In this document: positions 23,259 to 36,400 of the stretch, piece after piece
How positions within the stretch are numbered: position 1 is the first letter of the stretch
Layout of the letters: every line of letters begins with the position of its first letter
NCBI GenBank assembly: GCA_009733775.1
Contig: WOGZ01000105.1
Span: 40,249 to 104,248 of the forward strand
Reading direction: 5' to 3'
DNA from: Alectoria sarmentosa
Taxonomy: Eukaryota > Ascomycota > Lecanoromycetes > Lecanorales > Parmeliaceae
Length of the DNA: 64,000 nucleotides
Program-made: the position numbers and the translations under genes
Notes under the pieces: model-generated
The model's database searches: none
The model's input: only the letters and a program-made list of their open reading frames with translations
Told to the model about the DNA's origin: nothing

Positions 23259-24997
23259 ATGCGCCACACCATCCTCCCCCCCCTCCTCCTCCCCCCCCCC
23301 CTCCCCCCCCCCACCCCCCCCCCGATACCCCCCCTCCCCCNNNNNNNNNNTTCACCTCCAGCTTCGTTCTCGTCTTCATCGTCACCATGCTCCTCCTCGC
23401 CGCCAACCCGATCCTGATACCCTCGATCCCTGGAATCCCCATCAGCGTGCCAGCCGGGCACACGGCATCAACACCAACAATCTTAGCTGGACTCAGCAGT
23501 GCGCCAAGCGCTCCTACCGGACCATCTGAGATAGCGCCGAGTGTGCCATTAGGTAGTCTTGGCTCGATTGGTACACCTTCTGTTACGACAGCGGCACCCA
23601 GCATCCCATCAGCAAGCCTGGCCACGATTGGCCTTCCTTCTGCTACGATCCCAGCACCGGGTATCCCATCGGGTAGTCTGGGTTCAATTAGCCTTCCATC
23701 ATTGACGCTACCTTCACCAAGCGTACCCTCAATCAGCATGCCCTCAGGAACGCTACCTACAACACCTCTCCCTTCCGCCACCCTCCCCACCGCATCGCTC
23801 ATCTCCCCTCCACTACCATCTCAAGACATCCTATCCGGCACATCCTTCTCGTTCAGCCTACCATATCCCACTCTCCCAAACAGCGCCAAAATTCCCTCCC
23901 CATCCCTCCCACCACCCCCTTCGCTCGCGACTGGGTTGCCCTCAATCACGGGCCCACCGCCCTTTTCCATCGCGCCACCCAACATCGACGGACTTCCTAC
24001 CGTCGCACCGAGCGTCGATTCCTTTGGTCTGCCGATTATCAATTTCCCGACGACACCGACGGGGCTGCCAATCTTTGGTGTTCCGACGAACAAGATGGAG
24101 AGCGTGCCGGGGTCGAGTTTAGCTTCTTGGGGAGTTGGTTCGCCGAGCGTTGATGGCACGGCTTCTGGATTCCTGGTTCCGTCGCTGGTTTTGCCTTCGG
24201 TCGGGATGCTGTCGGTGACGCTTCCATCTGTGACTATCCCGTCACTGACAATTCCATCCCTGACCATTCCCACTCCCAGCCTCAACATCTCGAACCCGAC
24301 CATCGCACCGTCTTTGCGCACCCCATCCATCAGTCTTCCCTCTCACAGCCTCAACAACTCAGAACCCTCAACCGTTATACCGTCGTTCGGATATCCCCTC
24401 CCGAGCCAAACTCAGCCCAAAAGCGCCAACCACAGCGCCCCAACATCCAGACCGATCCCCATCATCGTCCCCTTCCCGACCCTCGAGCCCGAACCATTCC
24501 CATCCGCACGCGTCCCCTCAGCTGGGATTTCCGCGCCCACCAACCACAACAGCTCCGCCGCATCCGCACCCAATACGGCCTTCGCCATCCCTCCATTCCC
24601 CACCTTTCCACCCCCAAATCTTCCTTCCCAAAACACCTCCTCGAAAATCCCCCAACCCACCATTCCAACTAGCCCTCCCACGTTGAGCCTACCAACCCCC
24701 CTCCCCCCCACGATCCCCACCGTCACGATCCCCACCACCGTCGTTCCCACCCTCACGCTCGCGACCACGGTACCGCCCCTCGCGACCCCGACCTACGATG
24801 CCGCGGCCCTGCTCGCCAATGCCACCAAAGCGATCGAGGTGCTCGAGATCCTAATTGACGTTTTGAAGGCGGACGCGGGGGTCAACGCCGTGGCGGTGCC
24901 GGGTGTAGGGGTGGGAGTTGGGAGTGACAATGCGTTGGTGCAGACGTTGTTGGGGGCGTTTGTGCCGCTGTTTAGTGGGTTTGTTGATGTGGAGTGA
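23259..24997 (+). CDS. Pro/Ser/Thr-rich repetitive secreted protein (contains assembly gap)
   Basis: From the end of the N run the frame stays open for over 540 codons. It begins with a hydrophobic segment (FTSSFVLVFIVTMLLLAANP) that resembles a signal peptide or anchor. The start is uncertain: a possible ATG at 23259 is followed by C homopolymers and the gap, so the frame relation across the Ns cannot be judged, and the signal segment may itself begin at the inner ATG (23387). The body is built of degenerate units such as LPSVTIPSLTIPS and PSGTLPTTPLPSATLPT, with Pro, Ser, Thr, Leu and Ile dominating, which suggests an extended, O-glycosylated wall or surface protein. The last 70 residues are different (ATKAIEVLEILIDVLKADAG, then a Val/Gly-rich end) and may fold as a small helical domain. 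No GPI signal is clear. Long frames on the opposite strand are shadows of the repeats. Family not recognised. Confidence 0.6.
23341..23350. other. assembly gap (10 N)
   Basis: Ten Ns lie inside a C-homopolymer-rich stretch at the 5' end of a coding region. The true length is unknown. Confidence 0.99.
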
Positions 24998-27900
24998 GGA
25001 AGAGAGAAGAAAGGGGGGAGGGAAGAGGGGGGGGGATGTTGAAAAGGGGGTTGAGATGATGGGGATGAGTGAAATGATGTTTCGGGGTAACGCATATGAT
25101 TGGAATGATCTTCTGCTATATTTCTGTTGTGGGCGTCGTGGTGAGAAGCATGAAACGATTCCGCGTGCTACATTTGTGCTCTGACGAAAATCGAAATAAC
25201 GTGAAACGATTTCCACGATTTCACATAGCGATCTTCTTCAGATGAGAAAGGTCGTTTCGCACGCGATCAGAGATTACTTAATATGATATGATCTGAAAGA
25301 CAGGAAGCCAATCTTCCCAAAAAAAATCAAAAAGCAACCCCCTCTTCAAATCGAATAAAAACCCACAACCTGAGATCAAATACCCTCTTCCTCAATAAAC
25401 GCCACATTCTCAACACAGCTTTCCCAACGTTCGCACTAATTGCAAGACTCACAGAAGTCCCACCGGAGGTAAAAGCAGGGCACAACGGCCACGATAGTCT
25501 CTTGTAAATTTGCCGATTCTCTTCTTGTCATGGCTCAATTTCCATATCATCTAATGTGGATCAAATATGAACCAACATAGCTATCAAATTGGACACGTGA
25601 GCAAGCGCGACCCTTGAATTCTCTATCCTTGTCATTCTCAGCTGATGAACGAGGTCATGCAATTTTTCTTGTAAGCGCGTTATAGCCGAGTCAAGTCTCC
25701 TCTCTCTGCGCTTGTTTTTGGAAAGTGATATCAGACACCAGGTGATATTTCCAGGCGTGCAAAAAGGAGATGCGTCCTCAAACCAATCCCAATCCTTCAA
25801 TCGTCCTCCGCAGCCGTCCGTCACCAATTGTATTCTCAAACGAAAAAGGCTCATGGACACCATCGTCCACATACAATTGCTCCTACTACGCACTACCTCT
25901 CTCACCAAACGCCACCCGTATCAAAAGGCCAGCTGTCAGAACCGCGGCAGCCATATTGTGACACATACTCACCAGCATTCGACCGCCCCGCATCTATCTA
26001 TGGAGAGGCTCAAATTAACAATTCGAGAAGCTCTTGCCGGTTAAAATGCGGCATCAAGCAACCCGATTTGAACATGTTAGACGTATGCCCGTCTGAAACC
26101 AGATACATGAACCAGGCCCACCATACCGTCCGTGAGAACTACTTTTTACCGTCATAAGGCCCCGTCAGGATTTTCGTTTCTCCATTTGATATAGCTGTTT
26201 GCTTGTTCGATCACGACCCTCGACCACCCTTCAGTAACAGCCAATGGGACCATGCGCTGTGAACAATGGATACCCATAAGCAGTGTCCGCTTCCGTTGAG
26301 CCTATTAAAGGTTCATGCCGAAGATCAAGGTTGCAAGATTGAGAGGAACGTACACAAACGCAAATATAGTGACTTGGGAGGTGTAGTATGTAAGTATGCC
26401 GGATACTCGTTTTGGGCTGCGACTCTCACAAGTTTTCATTGGAACCGTTAGCCAGCAGTCCCCGCCGTTCTAAGCATTTTAAATTACCACGTTTTCCCCT
26501 CTTCAATTTGAAAATTGAATAGCTCGCTTGATTCTTTTGATTCCTCGAGCGTCAAATCTCCTGTACGAAGTTGGAAATGTGGAGGTCAACCCCTGTCCTT
26601 GTTGACGAATCTTTTTGCGGGGCGGCCTTGACTTGTTGTGAATGCATAAACCTTCGCAACTGGTCTGAGTCATCCGTTAATATTTTCATTTTTCAGTCAT
26701 AAAAAGTGGCGCAGCTCGTAAAAATTCCCCCGTGCGTTTAGAAATCCCACGCTTTCCTCAAAACCACCCCGAAACTCACGCCACGAGACCAACAAATACT
26801 CTCCTCTTCTCGAACCATGTTGCATTATTTACTCACATTGAAAGATCTCGAATCGCAGCAAAGGAGTCAGTCAGCGAGTTGAATAACAGGTCCGTATCAC
26901 ACTCTCAGCTGATGCCTTTCCTTTTTCGAGATCAGATTATAGAATACGAACATAGCCCTGTATCCATGCTGGTAGTGTTTATCCACAGCATTGAGAAGAT
27001 GTTCCACGGCCGGATTCTGAAAGGGTAAATTTTTGATTAAAATCTCCTCCGTCTTCATAGACTTCTCCTTTGCTGGTGGTCCGAGCGTCCCTGGAACGGT
27101 CAGTGGTCAAGATAACAGACGTAGCATCCGGATTGCCAGGGAGGTAATGACGGGCCATAGTTACGACACTCCTATTTATAACCAAAAGTTTCGACCCAAG
27201 CAAACATAGTCTGTCTCGAACAAAGAAGTTGAAAAAAAGCGCGGTTGAAGTCTCAACCCTAGCCCCAGAGCATTCCCCATTTCCTTCATGGAGGCGAGAA
27301 GTTTCCCACGGCATAATACGAAGGGCTACCATAGCAGGTGATTGACGCAGAGCGGAAAGGATGATTACCGAGAGGGATGAAAGTGCTGCAATGTAAACTT
27401 ACTGATCTCAGCCGGGGAACTGATCTTTATCAGTCAGACGAATCAAAAACGGCGGCGCAAGAAATCTCAACAGTCTGCCATACTCCCATATCTAGTTATT
27501 CCGTCTCCATCTCGCTTTGAATCCTCACTCAGATACGGACTTCTTCCCTCCTTATACGTATCCAGGTAGAGTACGCAGTATAGAAGGAGGCGTAACCTAT
27601 CTCAGCCTCCCAGTCTTCCCCAAAGAAAAAAACACCTTCATCAGGGTTCATTCTACTTGGGGAGTCTCTTTCATCGTCGCCGTCCCCTCTATTGCTGAAC
27701 GACGCTGGCCCGGATACTCGATATTTCAGGGCTCCTCCGATTAAACTGGGCTTCCTCAATCGATTTGCGTTTCAACCGGGCAGGAAAGAAAAACAAGCTC
27801 GATGTCTTCACTGTCCTGCGTGGCGATTCGGAATCCGTGCTTGACATTGCATTGCCGACGTAAGCATCGATTTGCCTCGCAAATCCCAGAACAGACCGAT

Positions 27901-28912
27901 CTTATTCATGTTGGGAGGAGGGTTGGTGTAAGTAAGCGATGGAATAATGTATGGAGGTTGGTTTAAGTAAGCGATGGAATAAAAGTATGGAGGTTGGTGT
28001 AAGTAAGCGATGGAATAAAAATATGGAGATGGAGATGTCGATGAAAAAGAAGAGAGCCAGTACTCACTTTCTGGAGCCGGCAGGTTAAATCAATTGAAGA
28101 GAGCAAAAGGCTGCAGTCTCGAAAGCGGACATTGACGATCATTGGTTTACTTACAGCCCATGTCCATCTTCTGGAACATTGCCATCGCCCAGAAGTCTCG
28201 TCAAGAGAGAAATGTTTTTCATGGCGGATTTCGCCATAACATTAAGCGAAGGGATGAATGATGGATATCAACATCACAGTAGGATCCCAAGTTTATCCTC
28301 TTCCAAAACACACCATGATCTACGGCAGGGTCTGAAGGTACAAAACAATCTAAGATCAGAACTGTTCAATCAAGCCCGCATTCTATTCAAAATACCGCCA
28401 CTGTCCCACTGAGGCGATCTCAAAAGCGCCTATTGACTGAAATATCAAGATGTGTTGCGTTCCTATTCTTCAACCAACTCAGTACTATCAGAACAAGAGT
28501 CACGTGCTAAGGAGAGGAGATAAATCTAGAATCCATACTATCTACCTATTAAAAACAATCATTCCATCGCGCAGGACCAAAGAAAAGGCTGCGAAAACAT
28601 CGTCTAGAAATCCGTCATATTGTGCATGCAAGGAAAAGTTCAACTGCAACGCCCAGGATCAAAGCCAAGCCGTTAGAAGATAGACTAGAAATCGTACGAA
28701 CGCGCATGGAATAACGATGCGACTCCAACGCCCAGGACTAAAGAGATACCCTCAAGAGCTGCATGGCCGTTCTCTTCGAAAAAACAAGCATCCCTTTCCC
28801 CAATCGCTTCACGAGCGTCATTCGCCATCTTCACTATCCGCCGCCGTGGTCATAAGTGGTAATGCCCCAGCCCTGGTGTTTAGCTCCTCTATTAGGGGCT
28901 CTGATGGGAGCT
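24998..28912. other. gene-poor region
   Basis: No gene is confirmed over 3.9 kb. A minus-strand frame at 25561-25908 has a charged helical segment (SKNKRRERRLDSAITRLQEK) and could be a decayed exon, but it has no supported start. Near 25200 a short imperfect dyad (GTGAAACGATTTCC/ACGATTTCAC) occurs. A tandem repeat lies at 27921-28027. Everything else is unremarkable. Confidence 0.45.
27921..28027. repeat. tandem repeat, three 35-36-bp units
   Basis: Three successive units (27921-27955, 27956-27991, 27992-28027) share GTAAGTAAGCGATGGAATAA with a few substitutions and one 1-bp length change. The unit is not a multiple of three and no open frame crosses it, so it is a noncoding minisatellite. 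Confidence 0.9.
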
Positions 28913-31900
28913 TCAGTTTGGAGGTAGCCCTGACTTTCCGTGTTTGGACGATGATTGGCCCGTTTCTTTGCCGGACTCAGGCTTTGAGGTACCGTCTGGC
29001 TTCAGTAAAGGTAAAATTGCTGATTTCTTGGGGGAAGGCTCCACCGGCGTCGAAGTGACCTCTGGCTGCTCGATGGTAGTCTTGACACCAAGATCTGGCG
29101 GCGGGGACAACGACGTGGACTTTAAGATGGGGGCTGGGGTGTGCGAGTACTCCCTTGAAGTTGATGTGGAAGAGGTCGGTTTCGTTGAAGGCGTCTCTGG
29201 ACCCTTGGTGGCTGCGTCGACTTCGGTACTATGCGATGGCTCATATGCGTTCATTGTTGGGGTAGTCGAAGGTAGGGTTGATGATGGCTCGATTCTTGAA
29301 GAATGGCCAGACGTTGTGTCGACCTTGGTGCTATGCGAAGGCTCAGTGGCGCTCATTGATAGGGTGGTTGAAGACAAGCTTGATGATGACTTAGAGAATC
29401 GGACAGACGCGGTGTCAATTTCGGTGCTATACGAAAGTCGATCGACACTTGACGAGTGCGTAGTAGAAGACAGGCTGGATGACGACTCCATGCTTGAAGG
29501 TCCGGAAGATGTAGCCTGTGCTGACGTTGATGTCGTCTTAGCACTTGACGAGATAGACGAAGGGGACGTTGATGACGACTCGCTTCTTGAAGATACAGAG
29601 GCTTTAGTGAGTGTCGATACCAAGCTCGAACTTTTTAGTGCGGGCGAAGACAGAATTGAGGATAAAAGGACCTTTGAAGAAGCGAGTAACGTTGTCGATG
29701 TTGTTACAACGTTTGAAGACGTAGTGGAGCTTTGAATCGATGATGACATGCTTCTCGAAGACGTGGGAGATGTAGTGAGAGTCGATAACAACGTCGTATT
29801 GGAACCGTTTGAAACGGACGAAGACGTGAGTGATGGTGACTCTGTTCTCAAAGACATAGAAGACGTAGCGAGAGTCGATAAAAACCTCGTACCGGAACCC
29901 TCTGAAGTGAGCGGAGACAACATCGACGAAACCCCGACCTTTGAAGATGCGGACAACGCAACGAGCGTCGACATCGATGTCCTCTCAGGACTTGACGAAG
30001 TAGATGAAAGGAGCGTTGATAATGACCCGGCTCTCGAAGCTGTCAGAGACGTAGTGAATGTCGGTATCGTCGTCATCATCCCAAGCCTCGACAGGGTGCC
30101 CGAATTGCCAGGAGTGCTTGCTGTGGTTTGCGTGCCAACGGCTGGAACAGTGCTTGTTGGAAGGGAAGACACCGAGGAAGAATCGGCACTGGAAGAGGGT
30201 CTGAGCCCCAAAATCGCACCCAATATTGAAAATACGAACGATGAATCTTTCGGAGGAAGAATGGATGTTGGCTTAGCGCTTGGAGGTGTAGGCGACGCGG
30301 TGGCCATCAACGTCGTCCCAAGACCTGACAGGGTACTCGAACTGAGCATTCCGCCAGTAGAGGATGAATTGGTTTGTGAGTATGGTCTTGAAGGATAGCT
30401 TGGTGGCGCAGAAGAAGACAATGCGAATGGAGCGATCGCCCATCTGCGTTTCAGCCCCAAACTTGGGGTTGGAAATGCCGAAACACCGAATGGAAGCGCT
30501 GATACTGGTACTGTCGAAGGTAGCGTAGATACACTCGTTACGTTTGGTAATGGCATAAGTCCAGGGATGTTGAGTGGATAGCAGTTGTTGTAGAGTGGCA
30601 TCGAATCTGTAAACAAGGTCTGCAACCAAGAACGCCCCTTGTCGCCTGCCTTTGCGCTCATACCCAAGTCGATTTCGATGTTGATGGTACTGTCAAGTTC
30701 GATCCCAGTCTTGGAAGCTCCAGCTTCATCACTATAGGCACCATCTTCGTCTGTATCAACTGGTCAGCCCGGTTCTTCTATCTGAGATGGAAGATAAGAG
30801 ATACTTACCGTGCTTCGCTGTAAACGTCGCAATGACCTCCGGCAACTTAACCGTCAACGCGACATCCACGCCCCCAAAAGTAAACAAATCGACCCCCAAA
30901 GTGATGCTCAGCTGGGAAAAAGCGCCCAGAGTCACGAATGCCGATTCGTTTATGATGTTAAAGTTCGGAGTCAACTGGCCTCCACTGAAGCCAGTCGCTG
31001 TACTAGCTCCTTGGTGGTTATAGTCTGCGACAATCTGGGCGCTATCCGGAACAGTAGCTTGAAGACCAAAACCCACCGTTGCGGAACCGCCGAATGAGCC
31101 ATTCACGCCGACGGAGTAGATTGGGGTGGCGCCAATGTTCATTATATTGGGGATTGAGATCCCTAAATCGGGAATCGGGATGTTAGGGAGATTCCAGATG
31201 TGTCCCAGTGAGTTTGGTCCGTCATCGGCTGCTATGAATGCTTCAAGCTCGAGGGCTGCGAATAAGGAATTGGGGGAGGCAGTGAGGATGAGGTCTTCGA
31301 GTTTGAAGTTCTGAACCTTGATGGGGGTTAGAGGAGGTTTCTAGCCGGAAGGAGTAAAATACCGAGATATAGCCTGTGAGTTCGAGGCTCCCGTTTATGA
31401 AGCAATTGATACAATCAATAGTCACGCCATCCCTAGATCCACATTATTGATGGGCCAACGGCCATCAGGAAAATTAAAACACTTACCTGGAATCAGTGAA
31501 GATAGTTGTGCGCTGATTTGGCTGTCCAGCGCTGATCGGGAAGCTAGCACTCTGGCTCTTGTTGAGACTTCCTCCGGCCGTGTCTAGAGCGGCTTCCGCA
31601 GCGTTCTCAGTGTCGTTCCCAGCGTTTTCAACATCATCCCACCAACCTCGGTCTTGGAGGCGTTTGGGCTGATGGATTGAAATCGCGTGGCCAAAATTGA
31701 GCTCGTACGAGCCGGCGACTTCAGACCAAGGCACCATTCGTGCAGCCAGAGATGTAGTGAGCGTGACATCATCTTCCGTAATGTTAAAGACGCTATCGAC
31801 CATGTCAGCATGAGCCCCACCCAAAAAGCAACAGAAACTACTAACACATAAGCCTGCCTCTGCCCATCAACCCCACAGCCATCCACATTCGCAATGAGCA

Positions 31901-32420
31901 AAAACCTCCCATCATCAGCCTCATTGACAAAGCCCCACCGTCTCACCGCGTAAGCGAACGCATCCTCCGTTGCGAACGCCAAAGACAAAACCCCCTCGTC
32001 GTCCCGGCACGTGACCGAGACATTGAGCTGCCGCTCGAAGCGCTCGAGCAAGACGATCGGCAGACCGTCGGGGGCGTAGAGGGTCATGTTGGCGAGGAGG
32101 AGAAGTTGTTGGCCGTTGTCTGGGTGCCGGTCAGCTTGCGCGTGTCAAAGGGAATGAATGAATGAATGGGCTAGCTAGCGAGAGAACTCACCGCCAGGGC
32201 TTCCGTAGATGAGCTCTGACTGGTTTTGGGGGTTTAAAGTGGACAGGTCGTTGGAGTCGCGGCGCTGAAGACCCGTAGATGCCTCATAGTCGGCGATGTT
32301 GATGGGGTGTAATACGGTCCCTTGCTGGGGTGGAGGAACTTGCGGCGGGGCATTGGAGGAGGTAAGGACGGGTGAAAGCAAAGCGAATACACTCAAGCTC
32401 TCAATGGAGAAGAGACGCAT
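28913..32420 (-). CDS. large secreted mucin-like protein (DUF7029/DUF7223-type)
   Basis: Six exons (32420-32192, 32119-31846, 31792-31487, 31432-31363, 31316-30809, 30750-28913) give 1074 residues, phase-consistent throughout. A signal peptide (MRLFSIESLSVFALLSPVLT) starts the chain. Residues about 75-250 look like a beta-rich domain (LLLLANMTLYAPDG, RFLLIANVDGCG). Residues about 290-470 form a second beta-rich domain with CINCFINGSLELTG, VQNFKLEDLILTA, and GVNGSFGGSATVGFGLQATV. The order resembles fungal secreted proteins with two uncharacterised domains (DUF7029 then DUF7223); this assignment is from memory of the layout. The last 500 residues are Ser/Thr-rich, with a repeat of about 33 residues near the end (units around EPSHSTEVDAA, EPSHSTKVDTT, RLSYSTEIDTA). 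No C-terminal hydrophobic GPI tail is seen, so release or wall binding is likelier than anchoring. Function unknown. Confidence 0.8.
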
Positions 32421-33427
32421 GGCTGTGGAAGCACAAGGAATGGTGGGGCTGCAGATGTCAGGTAGAAGCAAGTCTGTGCTTATATGTGAAAAGCGTTGAT
32501 GAAAAGGAGGCAGAAGAGAGAGATAGAGAGTAAGTAGCGAACTATCCCGAGTTGTGATGAGGGAAAGAGCGTGCTGTCGAGAGTCATGATGAGGGAAAAG
32601 AGCGTCTTTATACCCAATTTTCTATGTCCGGCCATGAGGAGTAAAGAAGTGTGGGTTGCAACAAGGGATTGTCCTCGGTGAAGGACAGAACACAGCAATT
32701 CCCATCCTTCTCAGCAGTTCATGTAGCTATGCGTGCGGCTTGCCACCCTCGACTGCAAGGAACCAAGATTGAAACGCAAAGAGAAATACAGAAACATTCA
32801 CGGCTGTTTACCTTCAGGAAGATCTCAGCAGTCGTCAAAGAGGCGTAACACAAGTGTTGCACAGAGCATGATGCAATTCTTCTTTGCAAGGGATTGCGCC
32901 GCACGCATACCTGCACGTTGGTGGCTTAGTGCTTGCGGTGGCCCTATAGGGTGTAAAGTTCGATTTTCTAGCGCAAGGTAAAAAGGACTGAAGCGAATAA
33001 GACACAACACGAAACCACTCTCGATCAATACAAGATGAATTTTGGGGGTGCGGCAGAGGTGGGAGCTGAAGGCATTGGGGGACTTGGTGATGTTTCAGGG
33101 CGATAATCTTCAGGCACGACGAGCCTTGACATCGTATTCGCATAGAATGAATTTATGAATGCTGATAAGGCGTAAGCACGCTGCTAGGAAAAGTGGCAGT
33201 GTGGCTCAAGGCCTGGGAGCCTCGAGGATATCATCACGCGAGAGACGGGTACTCGCCGCTGAAACGTTTTGCCTACATTGCCTGTAAACGTAAATAGACA
33301 CATTTCGGACTTGTTACCTCCTGTATTTTTGTGAATCCAAGCAATCCAGACAATGACTGTTAGTGAATAGTTGCCTGGGCGGGTTTGAAGAAAGAAACGC
33401 GATGGCAAACACCTGCTGATAGCCTAA
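32421..33427. other. intergenic
   Basis: Upstream of the mucin-like gene and downstream of CYP505. A 20-25-bp near-duplication (GATGAGGGAAAGAGCG / GATGAGGGAAAAGAGCG) occurs at 32557-32603. No gene seen. Confidence 0.5.
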
Positions 33428-36400
33428 TCAGTCAAAAACATCAGACATGAACCTCTCATTCCTCATCGCATTGAACCATTTCTCCGCCTCCTCCTCCGTC
33501 TTCGGGTTACCCTCCTTCTCGTTTGCCTGCAGATACAACTTCACCGATGCATCTTTCACACCATCAGCAACCTTGCCACTGCCACACATGAACACTTTGG
33601 CCCCCGACTTGAAGAGTTGCTGCACATCCTCTCTATCAGCCCAGAAGCGATCTTGCACATACTTCGCCCCTTTGCTGCTTTTCGGGTCGCGGGAGTAGGC
33701 ATAGCGGACATCCACTGCGCCTTTCGATGCCCAAGCTGAGAGCTCGTCTGCATGGAGATCATCTTGGCCCGGTTTCTGGCACCCAACGAATAGTAACGCT
33801 GGTGCGAGTTTCCGGCCGGCTTCAATTTGCAAAGCGCGCTCTTGGACGAAACCTCGGAAGGGCGCGATGCCGGTACCGGCGCAGACCATGATCAATGGGG
33901 TCTCAGCGATGTCGAGGGGGAGATGGAAGGACTGGTGACTCTGCTTGACGTTGACGTGGATATGATCGCCTTCATGCAAGTTCGAGAGGTAGTTGGATGC
34001 GACACCGAGGAAGCGTTTGCCGTCGCCTTGGAACGACTCTTCGTCGATAACACTCCAAGTGAGAGTGCAGGATCCCGGTTCAGCGAGGGGAGAGGATGAG
34101 ATTGAGTATTGGCGAAGACGCAGTTGCGGAAGCATTGTGAGAAATGCGCCGAATGGAGTCTCCGTTGCTGGGTAGCGCTCTAGAAGATCAAGAGGGCTCA
34201 CTCGTTTGTCTCTTATTTCGGCGTGAAACGCATCGCCTTTCAGTCGTTCCAGCTCCGTCTTGGTCGAGTCGTCGGTAGTGAATTTGATGATTGCCTCAAT
34301 GTTCTGGGATCAGGGTTAGCAGAAGGGAAGCGTAGGCTTATTAGACGACTCACTCTTCGTGTCGCCGTCTGGCTGAGCTCCACGTAAGCGCTGAGCACGT
34401 CAAACACGGACATTGGTTGGCCCACAGGCAGGTAAGACTGCCCAGACTTGACAGTGACGAATGCATCCCAAGGAAGACAGAAGCGCTTGATCACTCGCCG
34501 GACTACTGATCCGTGATTAATCGGAAGGACTGCAAGGTAATCTCCAGCTCGATAGGTCATGTCTGTTGGGATTTTTAGTTCGATATGTCGCTTTGGGGCG
34601 TCCGTTCCCGATCCGAGAAGCTCGTTCTTCACGACAATAGCTTCCTTGACGTCTTGACGTAGATGAGAGGATCTTAGCGTAGTAGAGACTTCAATATCTA
34701 GGCCAGTTGTGTCGTCGGCACCACCTTCGCTTCCAAAGGTCTTCTTGATGGTTGGCCAGAACTTCTTGTCTTCCCACCTCTCGAAGTCATTGAAGATGTC
34801 GTTGTCAGCAGCATCTGCATAACCACGTTCCAAGAGTCTCTTTGCGCCTCTCTCTTCCAGCATATTGTCTATCGAGGTCGGTATGCGCTGGAATGTGTCC
34901 TTCCAGTCACCTGCAAGAGGAGTGTCAGATGTAACTTGAGAAAACACAGGAAACACGTACGGTTGCCGCATCCGAAAACAGAATATTGGATCCCCTTCAA
35001 TGGCTTGCCACCGAGATTCTTGAGCCAAGAAAAGAAGAGATTGGCGTTGTCAGGAGGCTCCCCTTCATAGCTAGCTGTGATGATGACGACCGGCTGATCC
35101 TTTGGTAAATTGTCTGTAGCCTCGTCCAGCGGCTTGACTACTGCTGTGAAACCATGAGTTGCAGAAGATTGCACCACCGTCTGGGCCAGACTCTCGCAGG
35201 TCCCCATATTGCCGCCAAAATAGATCGACATCGGTTTCTCGGATCCTCTATCATCAGTTTTCTTCGACACTTCGGGTACCTGAGCAGCTTGCTGGCTATC
35301 ACTGGTCATCATCCTCTCCAAATGCAAAGGGTCAATGCCTTTCCGTAATGTCGCGTGCATGAATAGATCCTTTGGCTTGATCGTGAGTGTCTCTTTAATT
35401 GCGAGCTTGTAATTAGGATCATCCAGGCGAAAGTCAAAGTATTGAAGTAGCATGGCGGTAGCTAGCATGGCTTCTTGCCATGCGAAACCTCGACCAATAC
35501 ACCCTCTAGAACCATTTCCAAACGGCTAAGGGAGATTACGGGTCAGTAAAGCATTCACCTCCTCTCTTTCTAGTATACCACTAACCTTCCAAGCGTTTTT
35601 TGGCAGCTTGTTGAAATGCTCATCCAACATGCGCTCCGGGCGGAATTTGTCAGCGTCATCTCCGTAGACCTTGGGATCCTTGTGCACTTTTGCCAGGATC
35701 ATCGTGAATTTACTGCCCGGTTTCACTAGATACTTGCCGCCCCCAATGATGATGGGATCTTCCTTGGTATCAGGTAGAGGTCCAATGGATGTTCCTGTTA
35801 TAGTCGGCGTCAATCGAAGTGTTTCCCTCAAGCAGGCAGTAATATAAGGCAGCTTGGAGAGATGGTCGACCTTGACAGGGCCAGAACCGATGATTTCGTC
35901 GACTTCTCTCTGTGCTTGATGAAGGGTTTCGGGATTTGACATCAGCTGGAAAAACAAGAACGACAAAAGGCCTGAAGTTGTTTCGTGTCCTTCTATCAGT
36001 CAGCGGGAAAATGCCTGATAATGGTCAAGCAAAGAGGATCGCACCGGCAATCAGAAACGTGATCATGTTGTCTGCAATGCTCTCATTGGTCATCTTTTCA
36101 CCCGTTTTGGGGTCTTTGCCATTCAACATGGTATTCACCAAGCTCTTTTTGTCTGTCGGATTTGCTCTCTTGTCGGCAACAATCTTCAGTGCAGTTGACT
36201 GCAGGATTTCTATGTCAGCAGCATACTTCTTTTCCGCGCTCTGCATAAACCGTTTGACGAACGATGGTCGTATTGATCGCCGACCGGCCTCAAGTAAGAC
36301 CTCTTGCATTGCTGTTACGAAAGGATGCAATCCCTCGGTGTAGAAGCTGTTGAATCTGGTGTCCATTGCGCAGATTGCGATAGAGTCAAGAGTCAGCCGA

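Noticed and set aside
23101..24768. Long open frames on the minus strand opposite the Pro/Ser/Thr-rich gene
   Set aside because: They mirror the low-complexity repeats of the plus-strand frame (Gly/Val/Glu-rich shadows), lack a signal peptide and are shorter.
28944..30398. Asp/Glu/Val-rich plus-strand frames opposite the mucin-like exon
   Set aside because: They are antisense shadows of Ser/Thr codons; the minus-strand model has a signal peptide and consistent introns.
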